A stretch of 34,924 nt of DNA. It comes from Synergistaceae bacterium. GTDB taxonomy: Bacteria > Synergistota > Synergistia > Synergistales > Aminobacteriaceae. Shown piece by piece: positions 23,295 to 32,175 of this stretch; within the stretch, counting starts at the first letter, position 1; each line of letters starts with the position of its first letter. The translations under genes and the position numbers were made by a program. The DNA lies in the NCBI GenBank assembly GCA_017445405.1, contig JAFSUD010000045.1, positions 1 through 34,924 on the forward strand, read 5' to 3'. The notes beneath the pieces are model-generated. The model made no database searches and was not told the origin of the DNA. It worked only from the letters and a program-made list of their open reading frames with translations.

Positions 23295-24640
23295 TTTCAG
23301 CTCCTACACCTCCATTCAGCTTAGAGGCAGAACGCGCAGTGCTGGGGTCATGCATCCTGAGTTCTGAGGCCTTGTCTGCCGTTATCGGTTTCCTAAAGCC
23401 CGACGACTTCTACGACACGAACAACAGAATAACCTACAACGTTATCAGCGGCATGTATATGCGTGAAATGCCCGTAGACCACCTAACCCTCGAGACCGAA
23501 CTATCAGCAAAAGGTCTCTTCGACAGATTAGGCGGAAGAGCTTACCTTCTGAGTCTGTTAGGCGAGGTAACGACAACAGCGAATGCGGGCTATCATGCTG
23601 AGATCGTAAGGGAGCGTTCAATCCGCAGGAAACTTATAGATGCCGGCGAGCAACTAAAGAGAATGGCCGTTAATTTCGACAAGACCATTCCCATGATATT
23701 TGAGGACGCAGAAAAGCTGCTCTTTGACGCAAGGCAGAACAAAAGCGCAGATGAATTCCGCCATGTCCGGGACGTTATCGCCCCAGTGCTTGCGGGTGTA
23801 ATTGAGAGGCAGAAGTCTTCCGGCTCACATTACACCGGGTATATTACAGGCTTCACCGATCTCGACGAAATCACAGGAGGCCTCCAGCCCGGCAGCTTCA
23901 ACATCATAGCCGCAAGGCCATCAATGGGTAAAACTGCCTTCGCAATCAACATTGCTCAATTCGGAGGCGGTCAGGCTAATTCCTCAGTCCTTATCTTCTC
24001 CCTCGAAATGCCCTCTGAACAGCTAGTTCAACGCATGGTAAGCGCAGAAAGCGGAGTAGACCTCTCACGCCTAAATCGCGGAATGTTCGACACCTCAGAG
24101 TTCGCGAAAGTAAAGGAAGCCTGCAATGTTCTGGCAAAACGCGAAATATATATCAACGATGCAACCCAGCTATCGGCCCTAGAACTGCGTGCAAGATGCA
24201 GACGCTTCAAGATGCGCCATCCAGATCTAGCTCTCATAGTCATAGACTACTTGCAGCTCATGTCAAGCGGGGAACGCCGCTCTGAAGGCCGTCAGCAGGA
24301 AGTCTCAGACATCTCAAGAATGCTCAAGGCAATAGCACGTGAAATGAATTGCCCAATGATAGCCCTATCACAGCTCTCACGTGAGGCAGAAAAGCGCACC
24401 GACAAGAAGCCTCAGCTTGCAGACCTTAGAGACAGCGGAGCAATAGAGCAGGATGCAGATGTAGTAATGATGATGTACCGGCAAGACTATTACGGCGAGA
24501 ACGAGAAAAATGACCTCACGAACAGTGAGGCCGAAATCAGGATAGCCAAGAACCGCAACGGAAGCACCGGAGTAGTGAAGCTGACGTTTGAGCGGGAAAT
24601 AACACGCTTCCGCAATCATGGAGAACTCCCCCCAGAATAA
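23291..24640 (+). CDS. dnaB: Replicative DNA helicase DnaB
   Basis: A 449-aa ring helicase that unwinds DNA at the replication fork. The N-terminal domain starts PFSLEAERAVLGSCIL; the RecA-like C-terminal domain has Walker A ARPSMGKT (K214), Walker B LIVIDYLQLM (D319), SQLSREAEKR and the DLRDSGAIEQDADVVMM motif with the arginine-finger region. Normal length, no intein. It is coupled to rplI by a 4-base overlap. The stop codon lies in the loop of a terminator hairpin. Confidence 0.97.
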   Translation: MISAPTPPFSLEAERAVLGSCILSSEALSAVIGFLKPDDFYDTNNRITYNVISGMYMREMPVDHLTLETELSAKGLFDRLGGRAYLLSLLGEVTTTANAGYHAEIVRERSIRRKLIDAGEQLKRMAVNFDKTIPMIFEDAEKLLFDARQNKSADEFRHVRDVIAPVLAGVIERQKSSGSHYTGYITGFTDLDEITGGLQPGSFNIIAARPSMGKTAFAINIAQFGGGQANSSVLIFSLEMPSEQLVQRMVSAESGVDLSRLNRGMFDTSEFAKVKEACNVLAKREIYINDATQLSALELRARCRRFKMRHPDLALIVIDYLQLMSSGERRSEGRQQEVSDISRMLKAIAREMNCPMIALSQLSREAEKRTDKKPQLADLRDSGAIEQDADVVMMMYRQDYYGENEKNDLTNSEAEIRIAKNRNGSTGVVKLTFEREITRFRNHGELPPE

Positions 24641-24654
24641 ACAGGGGGGCTTTC
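24628..24654. terminator. Terminator between convergent dnaB and permease genes
   Basis: CCCCCC at 24628-24633 pairs with GGGGGG at 24644-24649 around AGAATAAACA, followed by CTTTCCCC. The dnaB stop lies in the loop. Short T-tracts in both directions suggest it may serve both converging genes. Confidence 0.6.
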
Positions 24655-24657
24655 CCC

Positions 24658-25878
24658 TTACTCAGTCCTCAATGCATCAATAGGGTCAAGATTAGATGCT
24701 TTCCACGCAGGCCAGAACCCAAATAATACCCCCACAAATGCACTGAAGCCAGAAGCCAAAACTACCGACTGCGCAGACACAATAGCAGGCCAAGAAAACA
24801 CAGACGCAATAAGCCTAGATACCCCGAAGCCAATAGCAATTCCAATAGCTCCGCCCAAGAACGACAGCACAATAGCTTCCGTCAAAAACTGCACCCTCAC
24901 ATTAGACGGCCTTGCTCCTACTGCCATCCTGATACCTATTTCACGCGTCCTCTCGCTCACTGACACAAGCATTATATTCATTATGCCTATTCCGCCAACC
25001 AGCAAGGATATAGATGCCACAGCTCCTAATAATAAGCTCATAACATTAGCAGTGTTAGTCATGTTCTCCTGCACTTCAGTTAAGTTGCGCACCTGAAAAT
25101 CATTCTCTACGCCTTCGGTTAATTTATGCCTTTGCCTCAAGATAGACGTAACTTCTTCCTGTGCACTGGTAAGGCTGTCTTTATCCTTTGCCTGAACATT
25201 TATACGCCTCACTATATCTACTCTGGCCCCTACTCGCACTAATCTTCTCTGCGCCGTAGTTACCGGCACTAAAATAAAATCATCTTGATCCTGCCCCCAT
25301 GAATTAGCACCCTTCTTTGTAGTCATGCCCACAATTCTGAAGGGTATATTGCGTATCCTGATGGTGGCATCTATAGGGTCAGAGTAGCCGAATAATTCTT
25401 TTGCAACAGTCTGCCCGATAACACAAACTTTAGCTGCACTCCTCACATCTTGTTCTGTAAACATTGCCCCGCTGTCAATCTGCCAGTTTCTGACCTCCAG
25501 AATATCAGGTGTAGAGCCGGTGATGCTGGTGTTCCAGTTGGAGTTGCCGTAGATTACCTGAGTAGACGTAGAGACTTCAGGGGCAGTTCTGGCTACGGAA
25601 AAGGTCTCATTAGCTAGAGCATAATTATCATCAAGAGTGAGGCTATCTCCAGAGCCTGCAGCACCTCTAGCACCTGTAGAGTTAGGCGGAGCTGGCATGA
25701 CAATTAATAAGTTTGAGCCGAAGCCCGCAACGAAACTTTCAACCTGCTGCGACGCGCCCCTGCCAATAGCAACCATAGTAATCACTGCACCGACACCAAT
25801 AATAATTCCCAGCATAGTAAGCAATGACCTTGTCCTGTTGCTCATAAGTGAACGCAAAGCAGTCTTGAATACTTCCAT
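24658..25878 (-). CDS. ABC transporter permease, MacB/FtsX type
   Basis: A 406-aa permease with the MacB topology: one N-terminal membrane helix (LLTMLGIIIGVGAVITMVAI at about 19-38), a periplasmic MacB-PCD domain (about 50-275), then three helices (about 280-305, 330-355, 370-395) forming the FtsX domain, with the family motif VSERTREIGIRMAVGAR and a PAWKASNLDPIDALR end. Such proteins work with an ATPase and usually a periplasmic adaptor to export peptides, antibiotics or lipoproteins. Here neither partner is adjacent and the ATPase is not fused. Start ATG at 25876-25878 follows GAGGTGAT. Substrate unknown. Confidence 0.9.
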   Translation of the reverse strand: MEVFKTALRSLMSNRTRSLLTMLGIIIGVGAVITMVAIGRGASQQVESFVAGFGSNLLIVMPAPPNSTGARGAAGSGDSLTLDDNYALANETFSVARTAPEVSTSTQVIYGNSNWNTSITGSTPDILEVRNWQIDSGAMFTEQDVRSAAKVCVIGQTVAKELFGYSDPIDATIRIRNIPFRIVGMTTKKGANSWGQDQDDFILVPVTTAQRRLVRVGARVDIVRRINVQAKDKDSLTSAQEEVTSILRQRHKLTEGVENDFQVRNLTEVQENMTNTANVMSLLLGAVASISLLVGGIGIMNIMLVSVSERTREIGIRMAVGARPSNVRVQFLTEAIVLSFLGGAIGIAIGFGVSRLIASVFSWPAIVSAQSVVLASGFSAFVGVLFGFWPAWKASNLDPIDALRTE

Positions 25879-25933
25879 GTATAAATCACCTCAATGAATA
25901 ATGTATCACGAAGAAATGTAAAACGTGAGGAAA

Positions 25934-25942
25934 TGCTATAAT
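25934..25942 (+). promoter_or_regulatory. Extended -10 promoter of the PH-like membrane protein gene
   Basis: TG-C-TATAAT with hexamer 25937-25942. It overlaps the ATG at 25941, which therefore cannot be the real start; transcription would begin about 25949, ahead of the ribosome site GGGAGGAAG at 25962-25970 and the ATG at 25980. Confidence 0.65.
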
Positions 25943-25979
25943 GTGCATACTCATAGAACAGGGAGGAAGAATAGTAAAC

Positions 25980-26468
25980 ATGGAAACAGTGTACAAACCA
26001 GCATGGAAGAGTTACTACAAGGAATTTTTGCTTATGTTGTTATTGCTAGCGGTGTGCGGAGCGGTGCATTACCTGAAGAACGGCGCATCATGGCTCAAGT
26101 GGATGTGGATAGCGGCATGCGTAGTTGATGTGCTGGTATTCATCTATGTAGCGTTAAGGCGTGCTACGATGTCATTAATCTTGAGGGATAATCCGGACAG
26201 CCCGGCCAATCAGGAAGTAGCATTTGTAACCTGCAACCCGTTAAAGCCGTGGAGCAGCGATTTCCGGCGTTCAATCGAGATAGGGTTATCGAACATAATG
26301 CACATTGAAGTCGGACAGAACTTAATGCAGACAATGCTGGGAGTAGGGGATATAATCATAACGTCTTCAGGGACGAGCGGAGAAGAGATCCGTGCAACGA
26401 ATATCCCATCACCATCAACAGTGCGCGACACTATACAGGAGCACGCAAGGAAGTACACTATGGCGTAA
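25980..26468 (+). CDS. Bacterial PH-domain-like (YdbS/YdbT type) membrane protein
   Basis: A 162-aa protein from ATG 25980, chosen because of the ribosome site GGGAGGAAG and because the upstream in-frame ATG (25941) lies inside the promoter. Two membrane helices (about 16-34 and 40-60) are followed by a small beta-rich domain with RRSIEIGLSNIMHIEVGQNL, MQTMLGVGDIIITSS and a final helix TVRDTIQEHARKY. This is the pattern of bacterial PH-domain (DUF304) membrane proteins, in which GxGDI(I/V) follows a short helix. The function of the family is poorly known. It converges on the histidine kinase gene. Confidence 0.75.
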   Translation: METVYKPAWKSYYKEFLLMLLLLAVCGAVHYLKNGASWLKWMWIAACVVDVLVFIYVALRRATMSLILRDNPDSPANQEVAFVTCNPLKPWSSDFRRSIEIGLSNIMHIEVGQNLMQTMLGVGDIIITSSGTSGEEIRATNIPSPSTVRDTIQEHARKYTMA

Positions 26469-26499
26469 AGAGCTACGCACCCAACTACACGCAGACGAA

Positions 26500-26538
26500 A
26501 ACGGGGAGACCAGCAGTTCATAAGCCAGTCCCCCCGTT
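26500..26538. terminator. Bidirectional terminator between convergent genes
   Basis: AACGGGGAGAC at 26500-26510 pairs with GTCCCCCCGTT at 26528-26538 with one mismatch. Plus strand continues CATTATTT, minus strand TTCGTC after TT. It separates the PH-like gene from the kinase gene. Confidence 0.75.
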
Positions 26539-26540
26539 CA

Positions 26541-28385
26541 TTATTTCCTGAGATAAGCCTTAAGTATCTTCATCATCTCATCACCTTTAAACGGTTTAGG
26601 CAGATAGTCATCAAAGCCTAGAGCAATATATTCATTTCTGGCATTGCCCCCTGAGTTGGCCGTCAGCGCAATAAACTTAGTGTCCGGAGAAAATTTCTTA
26701 GCATGTCCGAGTGTCTGTATGCCGTCCATGCCCGGCATCTTATGGTCAAGGAACACTAGGTCATAATGATTAGCCTTCATGAGTTCAAGTGCATCTTCAC
26801 CGCTTTCTGATGTGTCAATCATAGCTTCAGAGTTCTTGAGCATACCTTTAGCGACGACTAGATTGACCGGAGTATCATCAACGACAAGTATTCTGGCATT
26901 CGGCCATACATCAGGGGAATTATCCTGTTCATCATGCTTGATTACTGCCTGTCTGCTCATGAAATCCTCATACTCTTTGAGGCTCATGCTCTCTGCAGCA
27001 ACTCTCTGCGGTATCTCAAAGGTAAACTCTGTCCCCATGCCGTACTCACTCCTGACACTTATTTTGCCGTTCATGATGGCAGCAATATTCTTCACGAGAG
27101 TAAGTCCCAAGCCCGCACCCGGAATATGCCTAGTCTCAATAATATTAGCGCGTTCAAAGGGTTCATAAATCTTTGCCAGTTCATCTTCACGCATACCTAT
27201 ACCTGTATCCTGAATGATGAAACGCATTAATACTTCCATGCCGGATTTCTTTTCCCAATTAACCCTCAGAGTAACAGTGCCCTTCTCAGTGTATTTTGCT
27301 GCATTGCTGAGCAGGTTAGATAAAGCCTGCCTGAGCCTGAGTGCATCACCGTGCAAATGTTCCGGAGTATCATCATCGGCTGCAACGGAGAACTTGAGAG
27401 CCGGTTTGCTCTTGAGGCGTTCAGTCATATCATCCTCACAATCTTTAAGCAGTTCCCAGAGGTGATAATCAGTCTCATAGAGATCCATTTTCCCGGCCTC
27501 AATCTTTGAGATGTCAAGGATGTTATTAACCAGCCCCAGCAGATATTCACCTGCGCCTTTGACAGCCAGAGCAGCATTCATAGCTTCCGGCTCCGGGTTC
27601 TCAGCAATAATCATGTCATTAATGCCCAGAATAGCATTCATGGGAGTACGTATTTCATGAGAGGTGCTTGCGAGGAAATTACTCTTGGCCTTATTGGCGA
27701 CGGTAGCCTTGTGAATGGAGGCCTCTGCCCTAAGCCTTGCAGCATCAATTTCTCTGTGAGCAGTGATGAGCTGCCTGTAAGTAGGAGCTTCAAGGTAGAA
27801 GAAAGTGAAGACGAGCATCATAGTAGCGACTGTGTAGACGAGGGGTATATTCTGCCTGAAGAGATATTGCAGGAGGAATGAATCAATGAGCAGTATAAAG
27901 AGGGCATTCATGACGATAAATTGTCCGTTGCCGTAATATTCCTGATAGAGTAATTGCAGGATAAATCCTTCAGTAACGAACAGTACAGCAAAGCCCGGAG
28001 CGAGTTTAGTATGCAAGCCTGAATTGTCCCTGAAAATGAAGAGTAAGATTAAGCCGACACATAGGATGAAGAAGTTAGAGCCGATGAGCCTTCTGGAATT
28101 GCTGCCGGTATAAGCAGCGACATATGCCATGAGGCAGTAAGCATTAACATTAACGAGAGCATAAAAAATTTTAGCTGAGACATAAGCAGAGTTAATGTCC
28201 GAGAAGAGTTCAAGATAGACTTCAAGGGAAGCAGCAGCGAGAGTAGATATGACGAGCCATAGGAAGCGTTTATTAATCTCTAAATCAGTAGCCATTCTTC
28301 CGGCCAGAAAGACCGAGAAGACGAGCAGGAAAGGCAGCATAGTAATTTCGAGCCAAGCCTCATTAACATTATTAATGACGAACAA
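26541..28385 (-). CDS. Hybrid sensor histidine kinase with 7TM-like sensor and REC domain
   Basis: A 614-aa membrane kinase. Residues 10-200 contain six or seven hydrophobic helices with short loops, a 7TM-type sensor. Then a helix with AEASIHKATVANKAKSNF, HisKA with STSHEIRTPMNAILG (H243 is the phosphate acceptor), HATPase with NLLSNAAKYTEKG (N box), DTGIGM (G1) and GAGLGLTLV (G2), and a receiver domain (about 495-614) with VVDD, phospho-acceptor D547 in LVFLDHKMPGMDG, and the conserved Lys in LPKPF. No HPt or output domain, so the signal must pass to an unlinked partner. Start is TTG at 28385, set by AAAGGAG 9 bases ahead; no in-frame ATG is close. It is divergent from the amino-acid permease. 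Confidence 0.95.
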   Translation of the reverse strand: MFVINNVNEAWLEITMLPFLLVFSVFLAGRMATDLEINKRFLWLVISTLAAASLEVYLELFSDINSAYVSAKIFYALVNVNAYCLMAYVAAYTGSNSRRLIGSNFFILCVGLILLFIFRDNSGLHTKLAPGFAVLFVTEGFILQLLYQEYYGNGQFIVMNALFILLIDSFLLQYLFRQNIPLVYTVATMMLVFTFFYLEAPTYRQLITAHREIDAARLRAEASIHKATVANKAKSNFLASTSHEIRTPMNAILGINDMIIAENPEPEAMNAALAVKGAGEYLLGLVNNILDISKIEAGKMDLYETDYHLWELLKDCEDDMTERLKSKPALKFSVAADDDTPEHLHGDALRLRQALSNLLSNAAKYTEKGTVTLRVNWEKKSGMEVLMRFIIQDTGIGMREDELAKIYEPFERANIIETRHIPGAGLGLTLVKNIAAIMNGKISVRSEYGMGTEFTFEIPQRVAAESMSLKEYEDFMSRQAVIKHDEQDNSPDVWPNARILVVDDTPVNLVVAKGMLKNSEAMIDTSESGEDALELMKANHYDLVFLDHKMPGMDGIQTLGHAKKFSPDTKFIALTANSGGNARNEYIALGFDDYLPKPFKGDEMMKILKAYLRK

Positions 28386-28448
28386 GATGAATAACTCCTT
28401 TGCACAAGTAATGATGAAGGGTAGTATAACACCAGAAAAAGTTAGTGA

Positions 28449-28457
28449 TGATATAAT
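28449..28457 (+). promoter_or_regulatory. Extended -10 promoter of the permease gene
   Basis: TG-A-TATAAT with hexamer 28452-28457; no good -35. The start codon of the permease is at 28495, with GAAGGGCAG as ribosome site at 28483-28491. Confidence 0.6.
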
Positions 28458-28494
28458 TCACGGAACAGACAGCAAATAATATGAAGGGCAGAAA

Positions 28495-29931
28495 ATGGAG
28501 AAGACGAAGAACGATAAACAATTAGTGAGAAGCCTTAGTGCAATAAATGTGTGGTCATTAGCATTTGGCTGTGTAATAGGATGGAGTGCATATGTAATGC
28601 CCGGGACAGTATTTCTGCCCAATGCAGGGCCGTTAGGTACACTAATAGCTATGGAGATTGGGACGCTGGTAATGCTGATAATCTCCTACAACTACAGCTA
28701 CATGATAAAGAAGTTTCCGCTGACCGGCGGAGAGTTTATATATGCAAAGATGGCATTCGGCAATCATCACGGATTTTTATGCGCATGGTTCTTGAGCTTA
28801 TCCTACCTGTGCGTAATCCCTCTCAACGCTACGGCCTTGAACCTGATAATGCGTGCAGTGCTGGGCGATACCTTTATGTTCGGCTTTCACTACACAGTGG
28901 CGGGCTATCACGTATACTTCGGAGAGATGCTGTTAGCGATAGGGTCATTGTTGTTCTTCATGTTCCTGACATCCGGCGGTGTTCACATAACCGGCAAACT
29001 GCAGACATTTTTAGTGATGGTGCTGCTGGGAGGGATAATAATCGTTCTGTTCGGAGCGATAGCCAGTCCGTCAGCACAGGCCGTAAATCTTCACCCAATG
29101 TTTCACCCAAAGACGGCGACCTTCAGCAAGGGAGCACTAGCGCAGATCCTAGCAGTAGCGGTAACAGCTCCGCAGTCGTTTGTGGGATTTGACACAGTGC
29201 CCCAGCTAATGGAAGAGAGTAAATTTTCGTCCGACCGGGTGAAGGTAGTGATGGACACGAGCATAATCTGCGGAGGTTTTGTGTACATAGCCCTGACATT
29301 ATTAGCGTGTTCAGCAGTGCCGTATGTTTACTCAAATTCATGGCCCGCCTATATAGCTGACCTCCCGAACCAAGACGGCCAAGCTGGGATAGCGACTCTG
29401 AATGCAGCCCGGATAGTTCTAGGCAATTTCGGGTTAGCAACGATAACGGCCTCAGTGATAGCGGCGATGCTGACAGGAATAATAGGCTTCTACACAGCGA
29501 CTAGCAGGTTACTTTACTCAATGTCCCGGGACGGAATGATACCGTCATGGTTTAACAAGCTGAACAGCAAGGGAGTACCAGTGCATGCAGGATTATTCTG
29601 TACGGCAGTATCCGGAATAACATGCTTATTCGGCCGTGCAGTAATGGGGTGGGTGTTTGACATGGCATCACTAGGTGCTGCGATAGGTTTTGCATACACA
29701 TCAATATCAGCATGTAAGTATGCATCAAGTGAGAAACGGCCGGACATAATGATATTCGGAGGCTTAGGATTTGTGCTGTCATTAGGAATGGCGTTGCTGC
29801 TGCTGGTGCCGATACCAAATCTCAATGTGTCATTAGGTAATGAGTCATATATATTGCTGATAGTATGGATAATACTGGGGGCGATATTCTACCAAATGCG
29901 AAAGAAGAAAGGTGGTGATGCCAACAAATAA
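28495..29931 (+). CDS. APC-superfamily amino acid permease
   Basis: A 478-aa inner-membrane transporter with about 12 hydrophobic helices. The first helix region carries the broken-helix motif GCVIGWSAYVMPGTVFLPNAGP typical of APC carriers (shown here from residue 25; the Gly-rich unwound stretch binds the substrate amino group), followed by SYMIKKFPLTGGEFIYAKMA and, later, TAPQSFVGFDTVPQ and FYTATSRLLYSMSRDGMIP. Substrate cannot be told; amino acid or amine uptake or exchange is likely. Single gene, ended by a strong terminator. Confidence 0.9.
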   Translation: MEKTKNDKQLVRSLSAINVWSLAFGCVIGWSAYVMPGTVFLPNAGPLGTLIAMEIGTLVMLIISYNYSYMIKKFPLTGGEFIYAKMAFGNHHGFLCAWFLSLSYLCVIPLNATALNLIMRAVLGDTFMFGFHYTVAGYHVYFGEMLLAIGSLLFFMFLTSGGVHITGKLQTFLVMVLLGGIIIVLFGAIASPSAQAVNLHPMFHPKTATFSKGALAQILAVAVTAPQSFVGFDTVPQLMEESKFSSDRVKVVMDTSIICGGFVYIALTLLACSAVPYVYSNSWPAYIADLPNQDGQAGIATLNAARIVLGNFGLATITASVIAAMLTGIIGFYTATSRLLYSMSRDGMIPSWFNKLNSKGVPVHAGLFCTAVSGITCLFGRAVMGWVFDMASLGAAIGFAYTSISACKYASSEKRPDIMIFGGLGFVLSLGMALLLLVPIPNLNVSLGNESYILLIVWIILGAIFYQMRKKKGGDANK

Positions 29932-29958
29932 AAGCCCGAATATGATAGAAGACGAGGA

Positions 29959-29991
29959 AGCTCTGGCGTAAGAAACCGGAGCTGATTTTTT
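29959..29991 (+). terminator. Rho-independent terminator of the permease gene
   Basis: AGCTCTGG at 29959-29966 pairs with CCGGAGCT at 29976-29983 around CGTAAGAAA, followed by GA and seven T. The 159-bp repeats begin immediately after it. Confidence 0.9.
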
Positions 29992-30468
29992 GTGAACTGA
30001 CAGCTTCACCATTCGCAAAGCAGTACTGTGATGTTCTCTGCCCCAGCAAGCAAGCCCGGCCGGTATATCTTTGTGCCAATCATCCCGCCAGCCTCCCCTC
30101 AAACTCTGTAAAGCAAAATTACTCGACAAGGATAATCTATTGTCCCTATTGTGAGCTGACAGCTTCACCATTCGCAAAGCAGTACTGTGATGTTCTCTGC
30201 CCCAGCAAGCAAGCCCGGCCGGTATACATTTGTGCTCATCATCCCGCCAGCCTCCCCTCAAACTCTGTAAAGCAAAATTACTCGACAAGGATAATCTATT
30301 GTCCCTATTGTGAGCTGACAGCTTCACCATTCGCAAAGCAGAGCAGTAATGTTCTCTGCCCCAGCAAGCAAGCCCGGCCGGTATACATTTGTGCTCATCA
30401 TCCCGCCAGCCTCCCCTCAAACTCTGTAAAGCAAAATTACTTGACAAGGATAATCTATTGCCCCTATA
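29992..30468. repeat. Three tandem 159-bp repeats, the last containing the ylxM promoter
   Basis: Units run 29992-30150, 30151-30309 and 30310-30468, each starting GTGARCTGACAGCTTCACC and ending in a variant of CTATTGTCCCTATTGT. They are nearly identical and differ at scattered bases. No spacers lie between units, so this is not a CRISPR array. Because 159 is a multiple of three, one minus-strand frame is open through all copies; it repeats 53 residues and is treated as an artefact. Units 1 and 2 hold CTCGACA and TATTGT where unit 3 has TTGACA and TATAAT. Confidence 0.92.
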
Positions 30469-30470
30469 AT
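30441..30470 (+). promoter_or_regulatory. Consensus promoter of the ylxM-ffh operon
   Basis: TTGACA at 30441-30446 and TATAAT at 30465-30470 with an 18-base spacer. Both hexamers are perfect. Start of transcription would be near 30477, only about three bases before the ATG of ylxM at 30480, so the mRNA would be nearly leaderless. Confidence 0.85.
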
Positions 30471-30479
30471 GCACTAATC

Positions 30480-30809
30480 ATGAGCAACGACAAAGATACA
30501 CTAAAGCGCAGAATACATTACAACCTGCTATACGACTTCTACTCGCCATTGCTGACAGAGAAGCAAAGAAAAGTATATGAGACATTATGTTTCTCTGACC
30601 TCACGCCGTCAGAAGCTGCGCAAGTACTAGGGATAAGCCGTCAAGCAGTGTACATTCTGGCCAATAATGTGATGGACAAGCTGGAAAGCATAGAGCGTGA
30701 ATTATGCTTTGCTATGAATACCCGCCAGCTAGAAGCCCGAATCCATGAGCTGGAAGAAGAGAATGCAGCCCTGCGTCGGCAACTAGCAGAGAAGGAGGAG
30801 AAGGATTAA
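30480..30809 (+). CDS. ylxM: YlxM/p13-like DNA-binding protein (UPF0122)
   Basis: A 109-aa protein with a sigma-70 region 4-like helix-turn-helix: YDFYSPLLTEKQRKVYETL, then LTPSEAAQVLGISRQAVY, then a C-terminal coiled coil (about 78-105). YlxM genes precede ffh in Firmicutes and relatives and the protein affects SRP function in some species. Start ATG at 30480 is 10 bases after the -10 box, with no ribosome site; the longer frame from TTG 30441 starts inside the promoter and is rejected. Its end lies 2 bases before ffh, whose ribosome site is in the ylxM 3' end. Confidence 0.9.
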   Translation: MSNDKDTLKRRIHYNLLYDFYSPLLTEKQRKVYETLCFSDLTPSEAAQVLGISRQAVYILANNVMDKLESIERELCFAMNTRQLEARIHELEEENAALRRQLAEKEEKD

Positions 30810-30811
30810 TC

Positions 30812-32143
30812 ATGTTCGACACACTGAAGGATAAACTGGCCGGAATATTTACGCGTCTAAGCAGCAAAGGCAGACTCTCAGAAGCAGACGTAGATAATGC
30901 CTTACGGGAAGTCCGCCGGTCATTGCTGGAGGCCGATGTAGATTTCCGTGTAGCCAAAGACTTAATCTCGCGCATACGTGAACGCGCTGTAAGTCTGGAA
31001 GTTCTGCAGTCAATCAGTGCCAATGACCGCATAGCTGCCATAGTCTACGAAGAGCTAATATCTCTCATGGGCAAAGCCGAACCGCTGATAATCTCACCCA
31101 AGCCTCCAACAGTAATATTGCTGGCCGGACTTCAAGGCTCAGGCAAGACCACCAGCGCAGTCAAGTTAGCCCGCTATCTCAAGTCCTCACACAATCCCTT
31201 AGTCGTGGCGTGTGATTTGCGCAGACCTGCAGCAGTCGAGCAGCTCAAAGTATTAGCTGACGCATCAAAGATAGCCTTCTACGGCCCTGAAGTCGGAAAG
31301 TCAGACGTAATTTCAGTGGTGAAGGGAGCAGCAAAATATGCTGCAGACCACATGAACGACGTAATAATTCTGGACACTGCCGGAAGACTTCACATAGACG
31401 ACGATCTGATGCAGGAACTGAAGGCCATAGCAGAAGTATTACCGCCTCACGAGAAAATCTTAGTTGTTGACTCAATGATGGGGCAGGAAGCTGTAAACGT
31501 AGCCAAATCCTTTAACAATCTGCTGACCCTGACAGGATTAATCCTCACTAAGATGGACGGAGATTCGCGCGGAGGATGTGCTCTCGCAGTGAGAGCAGTA
31601 ACCGGCGTTCCTGTGAAGTTTGCAGGAACAGGCGAGAACACTGACGCGCTGGAGATATTCAGCCCTGAACGTATGGCCGGGCGGATAATGGGAATGGGCG
31701 ACCTTCAGGGATTAGCCGAAAAGGTAAAGGCAGCGGGCATAAGTGAACAAGCAATCGCATCTCCAGGTAAGTTAAGCAAGCAGTTTACTCTAGAGACATT
31801 ATTAACCCAGTTTGAGCAGCTAGAGAAACTAGGGCCTCTTGAGAAGATAGCCGGAATGATACCTGGACTTGACAAGATAAAGAATTTCCGGGCCGATGAA
31901 GCTGACGCGAGAGCACTAAAGCGCAGCAAAGCCATAATCCAGTCAATGACCCCGCAAGAGAGACGCAACCCGAAGATAATCAAAGGCTCAAGACGGCGGA
32001 GAATTGCACAGGGAAGCGGAACATCGGTTCAGATGGTGAATCAGCTGCTAGCCCAGTACGAACAGATGAAGAAGATGTACAAGGCATTTTCAGGTACGGG
32101 GGGAAGCAGCAAACTGAGACAGCTATTAGGTCTCGGCAGGTAG
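30812..32143 (+). CDS. ffh: Signal recognition particle protein Ffh
   Basis: A 443-aa SRP54 GTPase that binds signal sequences and 4.5S/6S SRP RNA and delivers ribosomes to FtsY. N domain (1-90), G domain with GLQGSGKT at 106-113, DLRRPAA, DTAGR from D188 and TKMDGD at 246-251, then the methionine-rich M domain (about 300-443) with [13 protein letters not shown], a [14 protein letters not shown]-binding motif and a final MKKM. Normal length. Ribosome site GGAGGAGAAGG in the 3' end of ylxM. Confidence 0.97.
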   Translation: MFDTLKDKLAGIFTRLSSKGRLSEADVDNALREVRRSLLEADVDFRVAKDLISRIRERAVSLEVLQSISANDRIAAIVYEELISLMGKAEPLIISPKPPTVILLAGLQGSGKTTSAVKLARYLKSSHNPLVVACDLRRPAAVEQLKVLADASKIAFYGPEVGKSDVISVVKGAAKYAADHMNDVIILDTAGRLHIDDDLMQELKAIAEVLPPHEKILVVDSMMGQEAVNVAKSFNNLLTLTGLILTKMDGDSRGGCALAVRAVTGVPVKFAGTGENTDALEIFSPERMAGRIMGMGDLQGLAEKVKAAGISEQAIASPGKLSKQFTLETLLTQFEQLEKLGPLEKIAGMIPGLDKIKNFRADEADARALKRSKAIIQSMTPQERRNPKIIKGSRRRRIAQGSGTSVQMVNQLLAQYEQMKKMYKAFSGTGGSSKLRQLLGLGR

Positions 32144-32175
32144 AGAGAAATCAAGCAGGAGGTGCAAAGTCAAGA

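Noticed and set aside
25941..25979. ATG at 25941 as start of the PH-like protein
   Set aside because: It overlaps the -10 box and lacks a ribosome site; ATG 25980 has one.
29992..30468. CRISPR array
   Set aside because: Three contiguous 159-bp units without spacers; the same argument holds for the 73-bp units at 5328-5546.
29845..30474. 209-aa minus-strand ORF with a 53-residue repeat
   Set aside because: It arises because the 159-bp repeat is a multiple of three; no ribosome site, and it overlaps the permease gene end and the ylxM promoter.
30441..30479. TTG at 30441 as start of ylxM
   Set aside because: It is part of the -35 box of the operon promoter.
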